From: Syntrophaceae bacterium PtaB.Bin038
Lineage (GTDB): Bacteria > Desulfobacterota > Syntrophia > Syntrophales > UBA2192
NCBI GenBank assembly: GCA_002067855.1
Contig: MVQS01000237.1
Coordinates: forward strand, 1-8,049
Length of the DNA: 8,049 nucleotides
Direction: 5' to 3'
The position numbers were made by a program, and so were the translations under genes. A model generated the notes under the pieces. The model searched no databases and was not told the DNA's origin. It was given only the letters and a program-made list of their open reading frames with translations. Shown here one piece after another: positions 1-6,400 of the stretch (position 1 is its first letter; the number at the start of each line of letters is the position of its first letter).

Positions 1-211
1 TTCCGTCTTCCCCGCCCCGATCATCGGCGCCATGATGCTCATGATCGGCATCGAGCTGACCAAGTTCGCCCGCCATGTCCGCCCCGGCCGGGACCTCATC
101 CCCCTTGTCGTGACCGTCGCCGTTTCCGTCACGGCAAACATGGCCTGGGGCTTTCTGGCCGGCATGGCCGCACACCGCCTCGTCGAGAGGGCGGCCGGCG
201 GAAAATCCTGA
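1..211 (+). CDS. Membrane transporter, C-terminal fragment (possibly sulfate/molybdate MOT1- or SulP-like)
   Basis: This gene is cut by the left edge; the reading frame starts at base 2 and ends with TGA at 209-211, leaving 69 residues. The fragment has two hydrophobic stretches consistent with membrane helices: residues 3-22 (FPAPIIGAMMLMIGIELTKF) and about 32-57 (LIPLVVTVAVSVTANMAWGF onward), joined by a short basic loop (RHVRPGR). It ends in a polar, basic tail. The pattern of a proline before a Gly-rich helix ending in Gly-x-Glu-Leu resembles the end of putative sulfate/molybdate (MOT1-type) transporters, and more loosely SulP or benzoate permeases. The membrane location is well supported by composition. 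The substrate is a guess because most of the protein is missing. It probably ends its own transcription unit, since 122 bp separate it from uvrB. Confidence 0.6.
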   Translation, partial: SVFPAPIIGAMMLMIGIELTKFARHVRPGRDLIPLVVTVAVSVTANMAWGFLAGMAAHRLVERAAGGKS

Positions 212-226
212 AGACCGCAAGGATTT
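203..226 (+). repeat. 7-bp inverted repeat over the transporter stop codon
   Basis: AAATCCT (203-209) is perfectly complementary to AGGATTT (220-226) across a 10-nt loop. The TGA stop (209-211) sits at the end of the 5' arm. There is no clean T-run after it (TTT then CGGG), so it is at best a weak intrinsic terminator or a 3'-end stabilising hairpin. Confidence 0.3.
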
Positions 227-241
227 CGGGTGTCTGCCGGC

Positions 242-270
242 TTGCTTCCCGTTCAGGAGTCCACTATAGT
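242..270 (+). promoter_or_regulatory. Candidate sigma70 promoter for uvrB
   Basis: A -35-like TTGCTT (242-247) and a -10-like TATAGT (265-270, 5 of 6 to consensus) are separated by exactly 17 bp. Transcription would begin near 277, giving a leader of about 57 nt before the uvrB ATG. The leader contains a T6 run at 301-306 and a short GC hairpin (GGGGC 308-312 with GCCCC 319-323). No LexA-type operator was recognised. Confidence 0.42.
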
Positions 271-333
271 AAGAGAGACGCCGGGCGGGCAGGCGCAACC
301 TTTTTTCGGGGCCCGGGTGCCCCAGCAGGGATC

Positions 334-2469
334 ATGGAAGACCGTACGAAGAAAACCGCCGCCGCCGGGGGCTATCTCGACCGGAAGCCCTTCCGGCTCG
401 TGTGCGACTTCGAACCCCGGGGCGACCAGCCCCAGGCCATCGAGAAACTGGCCCGCGGGGTCGATAAGGGGTACCCTCACCAGGTCCTCCTCGGGATCAC
501 CGGGTCGGGCAAGACCTTCACCGTGGCCAACGTCATCCAGGCCGTCCAGCGGCCGGCGCTGGTGATCGCCCACAACAAGACCCTGGCGGCGCAGCTCTAC
601 CAGGAGTTCAAGACCCTCTTCCCGGAGAACGCCGTCGAGTACTTCGTCAGCTACTACGACTACTACCAGCCGGAGGCCTACATCCCCACGACGGACACCT
701 ACATCGAGAAGGACTCGGCGATCAACGAGGAGATCGACAAGATGCGCCACTCGGCCACGCGCTCGATCCTGTCGCGCAGCGACGTGATCGTCGTGGCCAG
801 CGTCTCCTGCATCTACGGCATCGGCGCCCCCGAGACCTACCTCGGCATGGCCCTGTCCCTCGAGGAGGGCATGGAGATCCCGCGGGACACGATGCTGAGG
901 CGGCTCGTGGACATCCAGTACGAGCGCAACGACGTCGACTTTCACCGCGGCGCCTTCCGGGTCCGCGGCGACGTGGTGGAGATCTTCCCGGCCTACGAGG
1001 AGGAACAGGCCGTCCGGATCGAGTTCTTCGGCGACCGGATCGAGTCGATCACGCTCGTGGACCCCCTGCGGGGGAAAAGGCTGGGGCGGCTGCGGCGCAC
1101 GGACATCTACCCCGGGAGCCACTACGTCACGACGCGGGACACGGTGAAGTCGGCCCTCGATTCCATCCGGGAGGAGCTGGGCGAGCGGCTCCGGGTCCTT
1201 CAGTCGCAGGGGAAGCTCCTGGAGGCCCAGCGTCTCGAGCAGCGCACCCGCTTCGACCTGGAGATGCTCGAGGAGATGGGCTACTGCCAGGGCATCGAGA
1301 ACTACTCCCGGCACCTCACGGGGAGAAAGCCCGGCGAGCCCCCGCCGACCCTCATGGAGTACCTTCCCGCAAACGCGCTGGTCATCCTCGACGAGAGCCA
1401 CGTCACCGTGCCGCAACTCGTGGGCATGTTCCGCGGCGACCGGTCCCGCAAGGAGACCCTCGTCGAGTACGGGTTCCGCCTGCCCTCGGCGCTGGACAAC
1501 CGGCCGCTCATGTTCGAGGAGTACGAGCGCTTTCCCCAGCAGCGGCTCTACATCTCGGCGACCCCCGCCGAGTACGAGATCGCGAAGGCCCGCGGGCGGG
1601 TGGTGGAGCAGATCGTGCGGCCCACGGGGCTCATGGACCCCGAGATCGTCGTACGGCCCGTGACGTACCAGGTGGACGACCTGCTGGGCGAGATCCGCAG
1701 GCGCGCCGCGCGGAACGAGCGGGTCCTCGTGACGACCCTCACGAAGCGCATGGCCGAGAACCTCACGGAGTACTACGAGAGCCTGGGTGTGCGGGTGAAG
1801 TACATGCATTCCGACGTGCACACCCTGGAGCGGGTCGTCCTCATCCGCGACCTGCGCCTCGGCAAGTTCGACGTCCTCGTGGGCGTCAACCTCCTGCGGG
1901 AGGGGCTCGACATCCCCGAGGTGTCGCTCGTGGCCATCCTGGATGCCGACAAGGAGGGCTTCCTGCGCTCGGAGCGTTCCCTCATCCAGACCAGCGGCCG
2001 GGCCTCGCGCAATGTGGCGGGCCGGGTCATCATGTACGCCGACAAGATCACCGACTCCATGCGGGCCTGCATCGACGAGACGGAGCGGCGCAGGGCGATC
2101 CAGTGCAGATTCAACGAGGAGCACGGGATCACCCCCGAGACGATCCGCAAATCCATCGAAAGCGTGCTGGCCTCCGTCTACGAGGCCGACTACGTCACGG
2201 TGCCCGTCATGGAGCCGAGGGCGGAATACGTCGCCGTCGCCGAGGTGCCGGACCTGATCGCGAAGCTGCGGGAGGAGATGAAAGAGGCGGCGCGGGACTA
2301 CGAGTTCGAGCGGGCGGCCGAGCTGCGCGACCGGATCCGGAGGCTCACGGAGCTGGAGATCGGCTTCGGCGGGGAGACCGGCGGCGATGCGGCGGGGGAC
2401 GAAGAGGTGCCGAAGGCAAAGGCGAAGCGTGCGACCGGCGCCGCGGCAAGGAAGAAGCTTAGAAGGTAA
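334..2469 (+). CDS. uvrB: Excinuclease ABC subunit B (UvrB)
   Basis: UvrB is the DNA-damage-verifying helicase-like ATPase of nucleotide excision repair; UvrA loads it, and it recruits UvrC for incision. The 711 residues cover the full family length. The Walker A motif GITGSGKT is at 54-61, and the tyrosine-rich damage-probing beta-hairpin is around 103-117 (YFVSYYDYYQPEAYI). The DESH Walker B/motif II box is at 353-356, with LYISATP just after it at 405-411. A long conserved helicase block at 504-560 runs from IRDLRLGKFDVLVG to the Arg-containing motif VI QTSGRASRN (552-560). A C-terminal UVR motif lies at about 640-671. ATG 334 is the only start that keeps the N-terminus; it adds about 15 residues to the usual family start and has only a weak AGGG ribosome site at 327-330. 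Residues 680-711 form an Ala/Lys-rich disordered tail. uvrC follows 98 bp downstream. Motif VI reads SGRAS where IGRAA is more usual. Confidence 0.98.
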   Translation: MEDRTKKTAAAGGYLDRKPFRLVCDFEPRGDQPQAIEKLARGVDKGYPHQVLLGITGSGKTFTVANVIQAVQRPALVIAHNKTLAAQLYQEFKTLFPENAVEYFVSYYDYYQPEAYIPTTDTYIEKDSAINEEIDKMRHSATRSILSRSDVIVVASVSCIYGIGAPETYLGMALSLEEGMEIPRDTMLRRLVDIQYERNDVDFHRGAFRVRGDVVEIFPAYEEEQAVRIEFFGDRIESITLVDPLRGKRLGRLRRTDIYPGSHYVTTRDTVKSALDSIREELGERLRVLQSQGKLLEAQRLEQRTRFDLEMLEEMGYCQGIENYSRHLTGRKPGEPPPTLMEYLPANALVILDESHVTVPQLVGMFRGDRSRKETLVEYGFRLPSALDNRPLMFEEYERFPQQRLYISATPAEYEIAKARGRVVEQIVRPTGLMDPEIVVRPVTYQVDDLLGEIRRRAARNERVLVTTLTKRMAENLTEYYESLGVRVKYMHSDVHTLERVVLIRDLRLGKFDVLVGVNLLREGLDIPEVSLVAILDADKEGFLRSERSLIQTSGRASRNVAGRVIMYADKITDSMRACIDETERRRAIQCRFNEEHGITPETIRKSIESVLASVYEADYVTVPVMEPRAEYVAVAEVPDLIAKLREEMKEAARDYEFERAAELRDRIRRLTELEIGFGGETGGDAAGDEEVPKAKAKRATGAAARKKLRR

Positions 2470-2539
2470 CAGGGAACAGGTAACCGAACCACCCTGTTGA
2501 CCTTTCCTTCCTGTCACCTGACACCTGCCTCCTGTCACC
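2465..2539 (+). repeat. Imperfect inverted repeat with internal direct repeats in the uvrB-uvrC spacer
   Basis: The 20-nt left arm (2465-2484, GGTAACAGGGAACAGGTAAC) pairs with the right arm (2520-2539, GACACCTGCCTCCTGTCACC) at 14 of 20 positions plus one G-T pair, around a 35-nt loop. CCTGTCACC occurs twice in direct orientation (2510-2518 and 2531-2539), 21 bp apart, and the left arm contains its own ACAGG repeat. The uvrB stop TAA (2467-2469) lies inside the left arm. The repetitive, non-coding character suggests a small dispersed intergenic element or RNA stem-loop between co-transcribed genes. No T-run follows it, so it is not a classical terminator. Confidence 0.45.
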
Positions 2540-2567
2540 GCGGCGGCAGGTCACGATAGCAAAGGCA

Positions 2568-4427
2568 ATGAACGGGATGGAACAAAACGTACCCCAGGCG
2601 CTGGATGTCAAAATCCGGAATGTGCCGCCGCGCCCCGGCGTCTACCTCATGAAGGACGCCCGGGGCGACGTGATCTACGTCGGCAAGGCGAAGAACCTCC
2701 GGAGCCGCATCCGCAACTACTTCCAGGGCACCGACACGCGCGCCATGGTTCCCTTCCTCGTTTCCCGCGTCCGCGACCTCGACTTCGTCGTCACCCATAC
2801 GGAGAAGGAGGCCCTCCTGCTCGAGAACACGCTCATCAAGGAGCACCGGCCCCGCTACAACGTGATCTTCCGCGACGACAAGACCTACTTCAGCCTGCGT
2901 CTCGATACGCGTCAGGACTTCCCGGCGTTCCAGCTCGTTCGAAAGACCCGGAAGGACGGGGCCCGCACTTTCGGCCCCTACCCGTCGGGGCTCGCGGCAA
3001 AGGAGACGCTGCGGTATCTCCACCGGCTCTTCCCGCTCAGGACGTGCAAGGACAGGGAGTTCAGCACCCGGCGCAGGCCCTGCATCGAGTACGAGATCCG
3101 CAACTGCCTGGGCCCCTGCGTGGGCCTCGTGGGGAAGGAGGAGTACCGCACGTTCATCGACGACGCGGTCCTCTTCCTGGAAGGCAGGGAGACGAAGCTG
3201 CTGGACCAGTTGAAAAAGAGGATGGCCGAGGCGGCGGAGAACCTCGAGTTCGAAGAGGCCGCGAGGCTGCGCGACCGGATCGCCGCCGTCGAGACGACGG
3301 TGGAGAAGCAGAGGATGGTGTCGGCCGACTTCCGGGACCGGGACGTCTTCGGTCTCCACCGGGAGGAGGACCAGGTCCTGGTCTGCATCCTGCGCATCCG
3401 CGGGGGCAAGACCCTGGGCACGAAAAAATTCCCCCCCGTCCGCACGGCCGCCGCCGACGCCGAGGTCCTCTCGTCGCTGCTGAGGCAGTACTACGACGGA
3501 GAGATGTTCATCCCCGCGGAGGTGGTCATCCCCGAAGCGGTCGACGACGGCGAGGTCATCGCCGCGTGGCTCTCGGAGAAACGGGGCAAGAGGGTCGATC
3601 TCATCGTCCCGCGCAGGGGGCCGAGGAGGGACCTTGCCGCGATTGCGCGGCAGAACGCCGAGGACTCATTCAGGGCCGAGCGGGCCGCCCGCATGGACGA
3701 GGAGGCGGCCCTGGCCCTGCTGAGGGACAAGCTGCACCTGCGCCGTCTGCCCCGCCGCATCGAGTGCGTCGACATCTCCACCCTCGGCGGCGAGCTGCCC
3801 GTGGGGTCGCTGGTGTCCTTCACGGACGGCAGGCCCGACAAGTCGGGCTACCGGCTCTACCACGTCCGCGGCGTCGAAGGCCCGGACGACTACGCGAGCA
3901 TGCACGAGGTCCTTCGGCGGCGCTTCGAGAACCGGGAGGGCCTGCCGGACCTTCTCATGGTGGACGGCGGCAGGGGGCAGGTGAGCATGGCCGTGAAGGT
4001 CCTGCGGGAGCTCGGGATCGGCGGCCTCGACGTGATCGGCCTGGCGAAGGGTTCGGCGCCGGCCGATGAACCGGGGGAAGCCCGGCGCAGGCCCTCGATG
4101 AGGGAGCAGGACCACGTGTACCTGGCGGGCCGAAAAGACCCCGTGTACATCGCCAAGCACCCCGCCGCCCTGCTGCTGCTGCAGCGGATCCGCGACGAGG
4201 CCCACCGCTTCGCCGTCACGCACCACCGCCGCCGGATGGAGAAGCGCGATTCCCGGTCGCTCCTCGACGAAATCCCCGGGGTGGGGGCGGCCAAGAAGAG
4301 GGCCCTGCTGCGCCATTTCGGCGACATCGACTCGCTGCGCCGGGCGGGCCGGGACGCGTTGCGGAAGGTCCCGGGGATCACCGAAAAACTGGCCGAGGAG
4401 ATCCAGCGCCGACTGAACCCGGCCTGA
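2568..4427 (+). CDS. uvrC: Excinuclease ABC subunit C (UvrC)
   Basis: UvrC makes the 3' and 5' incisions around a lesion bound by UvrB. The 619 residues show every expected part. The GIY-YIG 3'-nuclease domain is at about 20-100, with GVY 24-26, YVG 37-39 and conserved E86 and N98. Four cysteines, C160, C172, C180 and C184, have the 12-8-4 spacing reported for the Fe-S cluster ligands of E. coli UvrC. A UVR motif that contacts UvrB lies at about 211-242. The RNase H-like 5'-nuclease has D402 (ECVDIS), D466 (MVDGGRGQ) and H546 (DEAHRF) as its probable DDH triad. Tandem helix-hairpin-helix motifs fill about 565-617 (IPGVGAAKK and VPGITEK). The start is ATG 2568 with a close AAAGG (2561-2565); ATG 2577, three codons later, is also possible and better spaced from that AAAGG. 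It probably shares a transcript with uvrB. Confidence 0.98.
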   Translation: MNGMEQNVPQALDVKIRNVPPRPGVYLMKDARGDVIYVGKAKNLRSRIRNYFQGTDTRAMVPFLVSRVRDLDFVVTHTEKEALLLENTLIKEHRPRYNVIFRDDKTYFSLRLDTRQDFPAFQLVRKTRKDGARTFGPYPSGLAAKETLRYLHRLFPLRTCKDREFSTRRRPCIEYEIRNCLGPCVGLVGKEEYRTFIDDAVLFLEGRETKLLDQLKKRMAEAAENLEFEEAARLRDRIAAVETTVEKQRMVSADFRDRDVFGLHREEDQVLVCILRIRGGKTLGTKKFPPVRTAAADAEVLSSLLRQYYDGEMFIPAEVVIPEAVDDGEVIAAWLSEKRGKRVDLIVPRRGPRRDLAAIARQNAEDSFRAERAARMDEEAALALLRDKLHLRRLPRRIECVDISTLGGELPVGSLVSFTDGRPDKSGYRLYHVRGVEGPDDYASMHEVLRRRFENREGLPDLLMVDGGRGQVSMAVKVLRELGIGGLDVIGLAKGSAPADEPGEARRRPSMREQDHVYLAGRKDPVYIAKHPAALLLLQRIRDEAHRFAVTHHRRRMEKRDSRSLLDEIPGVGAAKKRALLRHFGDIDSLRRAGRDALRKVPGITEKLAEEIQRRLNPA

Positions 4428-4438
4428 AAGCAGGCCGG
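4419..4438 (+). terminator. Stem-loop at the end of uvrC, possible terminator without U-tract
   Basis: CCGGCCTG (4419-4426) and CAGGCCGG (4431-4438) form a perfect 8-bp GC-rich stem with the 4-nt loop AAAG. The uvrC stop TGA (4425-4427) runs from the 5' arm into the loop. The following bases (AAGGACGGGC) have no T-run. It could be a U-less terminator or a 3'-end barrier to exonucleases. Its position between a repair gene and an unrelated regulator favours an end-of-operon role. Confidence 0.5.
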
Positions 4439-4489
4439 AAGGACGGGCGCCTGTAAAATGCAACCCTATCCATCGTTGAAGTGAGGAAC

Positions 4490-6193
4490 ATGGCTCAGCG
4501 GACGAAAACCGGAAACACGAAGGCGGGAACCGGGGCCTCGGGAAGGCGGGGCGCGGCCCTTGAGGGAAACCGCAGGGAGAGGGATCGCCTGTCCGGCGAG
4601 CTGAGGCAGGCGGAGGAGAAGTACCGGAACATCATCGAGAATATCGGCGTCGGCGTTGCCATGATCGACCCGGCCATGCGGATACGGACCTTGAACCGGC
4701 AGATGCGGGAGTGGTTTCCCGGCGTGAACCCGGCCGTCACGCCCCTTTGCTACGAGTCGTTCAACGACCCGCCGGCTAAAGGAATCTGTCCCTACTGTCC
4801 CACGGTCCTCACGTTGAGAGACGGCCAAATCCACGAGGCCGTCACCGACACCCCGTCGGGGGAAACCATAAAACATTATCGAATCGTCGCAACCCCCGTT
4901 ACGGACTCCAGGGGACGGGTCGTGGCGGCCATCGAGATGGTCGAGGACATCACCGAGCGCAAGCAGGCCGCGGAGGCACTGCGGATCAGCGAGCAGCGCT
5001 ACCGGTCTTACATCGAGTTGACCGGGCAAGTGGGCTGGACGGCCGATCCAAAGGGTGAACTGGTGGAGGATCTTCCCGCTTGGCGGTCCTTCACGGGCCA
5101 GAGCGAAGAGGAGATCAAGGGTTCGGGGTGGGCGGATGCGCTTCACCCGGACGATCGGGACCGTGCCCTGGAGGCTTGGAACAAAGCCGTCGCGGCAAAG
5201 GGCGCCTACGAGGTCGAGTACCGCGTGCGAAGACACGACGGCGTTTACAGGTACTGGCTGGTCCGCGGTGTCCCCCTCTTCAAGGACGACGGAAGCGTGC
5301 GGGAGTGGGTCGGCACCTCGATCGACATCACGGACAGGAAGCGTGCGGAGGAGGAGCTGAAAACGTCCGAACTCATGTACCGCACCATCTTCGAGACGAC
5401 ACCCGGGGCGACCATGATCGTCGAGGAGGACACCACCATCTCCATGGTCAACAGGGAATTCGTGAAGCAAACGGGTTACGAGGCCGGGGAGATCGAGGGG
5501 AAAAAAAGCTGGACGGAATTCATCCTCGAGGAGGACCTGGAGCGGGTGATGGGGTATCACCGCCTGCGGCGTCTCGATCCGGACGCGGCGCCGAGGAACT
5601 ACGAGTTCCGATACACGGACAGGAAAGGGCGAATCCGGGATGTCTGCGCGACGGTCGCCATGATGCCGGGTACGAAGAAGACGGTGCTTTCCCTTCTCGA
5701 CATCACCGACAGAAAGCGAAACGAGGAAGCCCTCAGGGCGATGGCCGAGGAGTTGAAGGCCAAGACCCATGCCCTGGAAGAGATGAACGCGGCCCTGCGG
5801 GTGCTGCTGAAGCAGCGGGAGGAGGACAAGGCCGATCTGGAAAAGAGGATTCTGGCAAGCGTGAGAGAACTCGTCCTCCCGCAGCTGGCGGAGCTGAAAA
5901 AACTGCTGTCCGGACAGAAGGAGCTGACCCATGTCCACATCCTGGAATCCAACCTCCAGGGCATCGTATCCCCCTTTGCGCAGAAGCTTTCCCTGCAGTA
6001 CCTGAATCTCACGCAGAAAGAGATCCAGATCGCCAATCTCATCAAGGAAGGGAAAACAACGAAGGAAATCGCCCGGTTCATGGATCTGTCCAAATTCGCC
6101 ATCGATACCCACCGCGCCCACATCAGGAGCAAGCTGGGCTTGACCAACAAGAAAGCCAACCTGCGGACCTATCTTTCTTCCATTTCGGAATAG
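4490..6193 (+). CDS. Cytoplasmic three-PAS sensor with C-terminal LuxR-type HTH, putative transcription regulator
   Basis: This is a one-component sensor-regulator: it has DNA-binding and sensing parts but no kinase, receiver, GGDEF or membrane segment. Numbered from ATG 4490 (567 aa), a basic leader (1-35) and short coil come first. PAS1 spans about 41-158 (NIGVGVAMID to MVEDITERK), PAS2 about 165-285 (GWTADPKGE, HPDDR, GTSIDITDRK) and PAS3 about 292-409 (FETTPGATMIVEED to LLDITDRKR). A charged coiled coil follows at about 410-475. The LuxR/GerE HTH at about 503-562 has LTQKEIQIANLIKEGKTTKE, then IARFMDLS, and ends in HIRSKLGLTNK. PAS1 carries C87, C100 and C103 (LCY...CPYC). ATG 4490 is chosen over GTG 4481 because GAGGA (4483-4487) lies between them, although very close to the ATG. 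A -10-like TAAAAT (4454-4459) lacks a good -35. The signal and targets are unknown; the adjacent stress genes are candidates by position only. Confidence 0.9.
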   Translation: MAQRTKTGNTKAGTGASGRRGAALEGNRRERDRLSGELRQAEEKYRNIIENIGVGVAMIDPAMRIRTLNRQMREWFPGVNPAVTPLCYESFNDPPAKGICPYCPTVLTLRDGQIHEAVTDTPSGETIKHYRIVATPVTDSRGRVVAAIEMVEDITERKQAAEALRISEQRYRSYIELTGQVGWTADPKGELVEDLPAWRSFTGQSEEEIKGSGWADALHPDDRDRALEAWNKAVAAKGAYEVEYRVRRHDGVYRYWLVRGVPLFKDDGSVREWVGTSIDITDRKRAEEELKTSELMYRTIFETTPGATMIVEEDTTISMVNREFVKQTGYEAGEIEGKKSWTEFILEEDLERVMGYHRLRRLDPDAAPRNYEFRYTDRKGRIRDVCATVAMMPGTKKTVLSLLDITDRKRNEEALRAMAEELKAKTHALEEMNAALRVLLKQREEDKADLEKRILASVRELVLPQLAELKKLLSGQKELTHVHILESNLQGIVSPFAQKLSLQYLNLTQKEIQIANLIKEGKTTKEIARFMDLSKFAIDTHRAHIRSKLGLTNKKANLRTYLSSISE

Positions 6194-6210
6194 TGTTTTT
6201 TAACACTATT
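6189..6210 (+). terminator. 9-bp AT-rich stem-loop over the stop codon of the PAS-LuxR gene
   Basis: AATAGTGTT (6189-6197) and AACACTATT (6202-6210) are perfectly complementary around a TTTT loop. The TAG stop (6191-6193) is in the 5' arm. The downstream sequence is T-rich but interrupted (TATCCACTATTCTTTC), so termination would be weak. CACTATT is repeated at 6204-6210 and 6215-6221. The dyad could equally be an operator in the promoter region of the next gene, for example an autoregulatory site, but that is conjecture. Confidence 0.42.
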
Positions 6211-6262
6211 TATCCACTATTCTTTCATTATTGTTAATCCGGTAAAATTCATTTATTTAACA
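6200..6262 (+). promoter_or_regulatory. AT-rich intergenic segment, probable promoter region of the HSP20 cluster
   Basis: About 70 bp here are roughly 75% A+T, against a background near 35-40%. The best sigma70-like pair I can place is TTAACA (6200-6205, 5 of 6) and TTTCAT (6223-6228, 4 of 6) with a 17-bp spacer. TTGTTA (6231-6236) and a TAAAAT (6243-6248, 5 of 6 to the -10 consensus) are other partial matches without a good partner. I found no convincing heat-shock sigma32 or sigma54 site. The composition supports a promoter somewhere here, but the exact boxes are uncertain. Confidence 0.4.
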
Positions 6263-6278
6263 CCCAAGAGAGATGAAT

Positions 6279-6359
6279 GGGCGAGCAGGTGACGCTCGAA
6301 CGTCATCCCATAGCCGGGATGTCCACACAGGTCCCCGTACCCTGAATCGCGAGTTGCCC
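6279..6359 (+). promoter_or_regulatory. Potentially structured leader RNA upstream of the first HSP20-like gene
   Basis: In the GC-rich half of the 207-bp gene-free stretch, GGGC (6279-6282) can pair with GCCC (6356-6359). Between them lie three local hairpins: GAGC/GCTC (6283-6286 with 6294-6297), CATCCC/GGGATG (6304-6309 with 6316-6321, 6-nt loop) and CAGG/CCTG (6328-6331 with 6341-6344). Together they would make a small multibranched fold of about 81 nt. It does not match any riboswitch consensus I know and is not a tRNA. Individual stems are short, so chance pairing is possible. Confidence 0.25.
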
Positions 6360-6385
6360 GCCAGAAACAAAACCCGCTGCAATCC

Positions 6386-6400
6386 GGAGGGAGATCTTCC
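6386..6400 (+). promoter_or_regulatory. Shine-Dalgarno hairpin before the first HSP20-like gene, candidate RNA thermometer
   Basis: The ribosome-binding site GGAGG (6386-6390) can pair with CTTCC (6396-6400) around the 5-nt loop GAGAT, using four Watson-Crick pairs and one G-U pair. The hairpin ends exactly at the base before ATG 6401, so the whole Shine-Dalgarno is masked when it is closed. Small heat-shock genes in many bacteria have leader RNAs that melt on heating; the weak 5-bp stem with a G-U pair fits that idea. The stem is short and unproven. Confidence 0.35.

Noticed and set aside
253..2538. 761-residue open frame on the minus strand opposite uvrB
   Set aside because: It is an antisense shadow of a clear uvrB gene. 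High GC at third positions removes stop codons on the opposite strand, and the translation is low-complexity His/Asp/Arg/Leu/Val-rich with no domain. The same holds for the minus-strand frames at 2535-3359, 3666-4463 and 4466-6121.
4481..4489. GTG start three codons upstream for the PAS-LuxR gene
   Set aside because: Nothing like a ribosome site precedes it, while GAGGA sits between GTG 4481 and ATG 4490; the difference is only three residues.
6306..6313. TCCCATAG as a sigma32 -10 box
   Set aside because: It resembles CCCCATNT, but no CTTGAA-like -35 box lies 13-17 bp upstream; the only similar sequence (CTCGAA at 6295-6300) is too close.
6277..6345. 22-codon small ORF in the HSP20 leader (MGEQVTLERHPIAGMSTQVP...)
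   Set aside because: Only a weak AGAGAG lies in front of it, and its stop is about 55 nt from the next gene with no coupling geometry; chance is the simpler explanation.
6279..6359. Possible tRNA or tRNA-like cloverleaf
   Set aside because: The length and three hairpins are suggestive, but the closing stem is only 4 bp, the middle loop has 6 nt instead of 7, and there is no TTC/GGTTCGA T-loop.
6360..6400. ROSE-type RNA thermometer
   Set aside because: The conserved U-rich UUGCU pairing partner of the Shine-Dalgarno is absent; only a simple 5-bp masking hairpin is visible.
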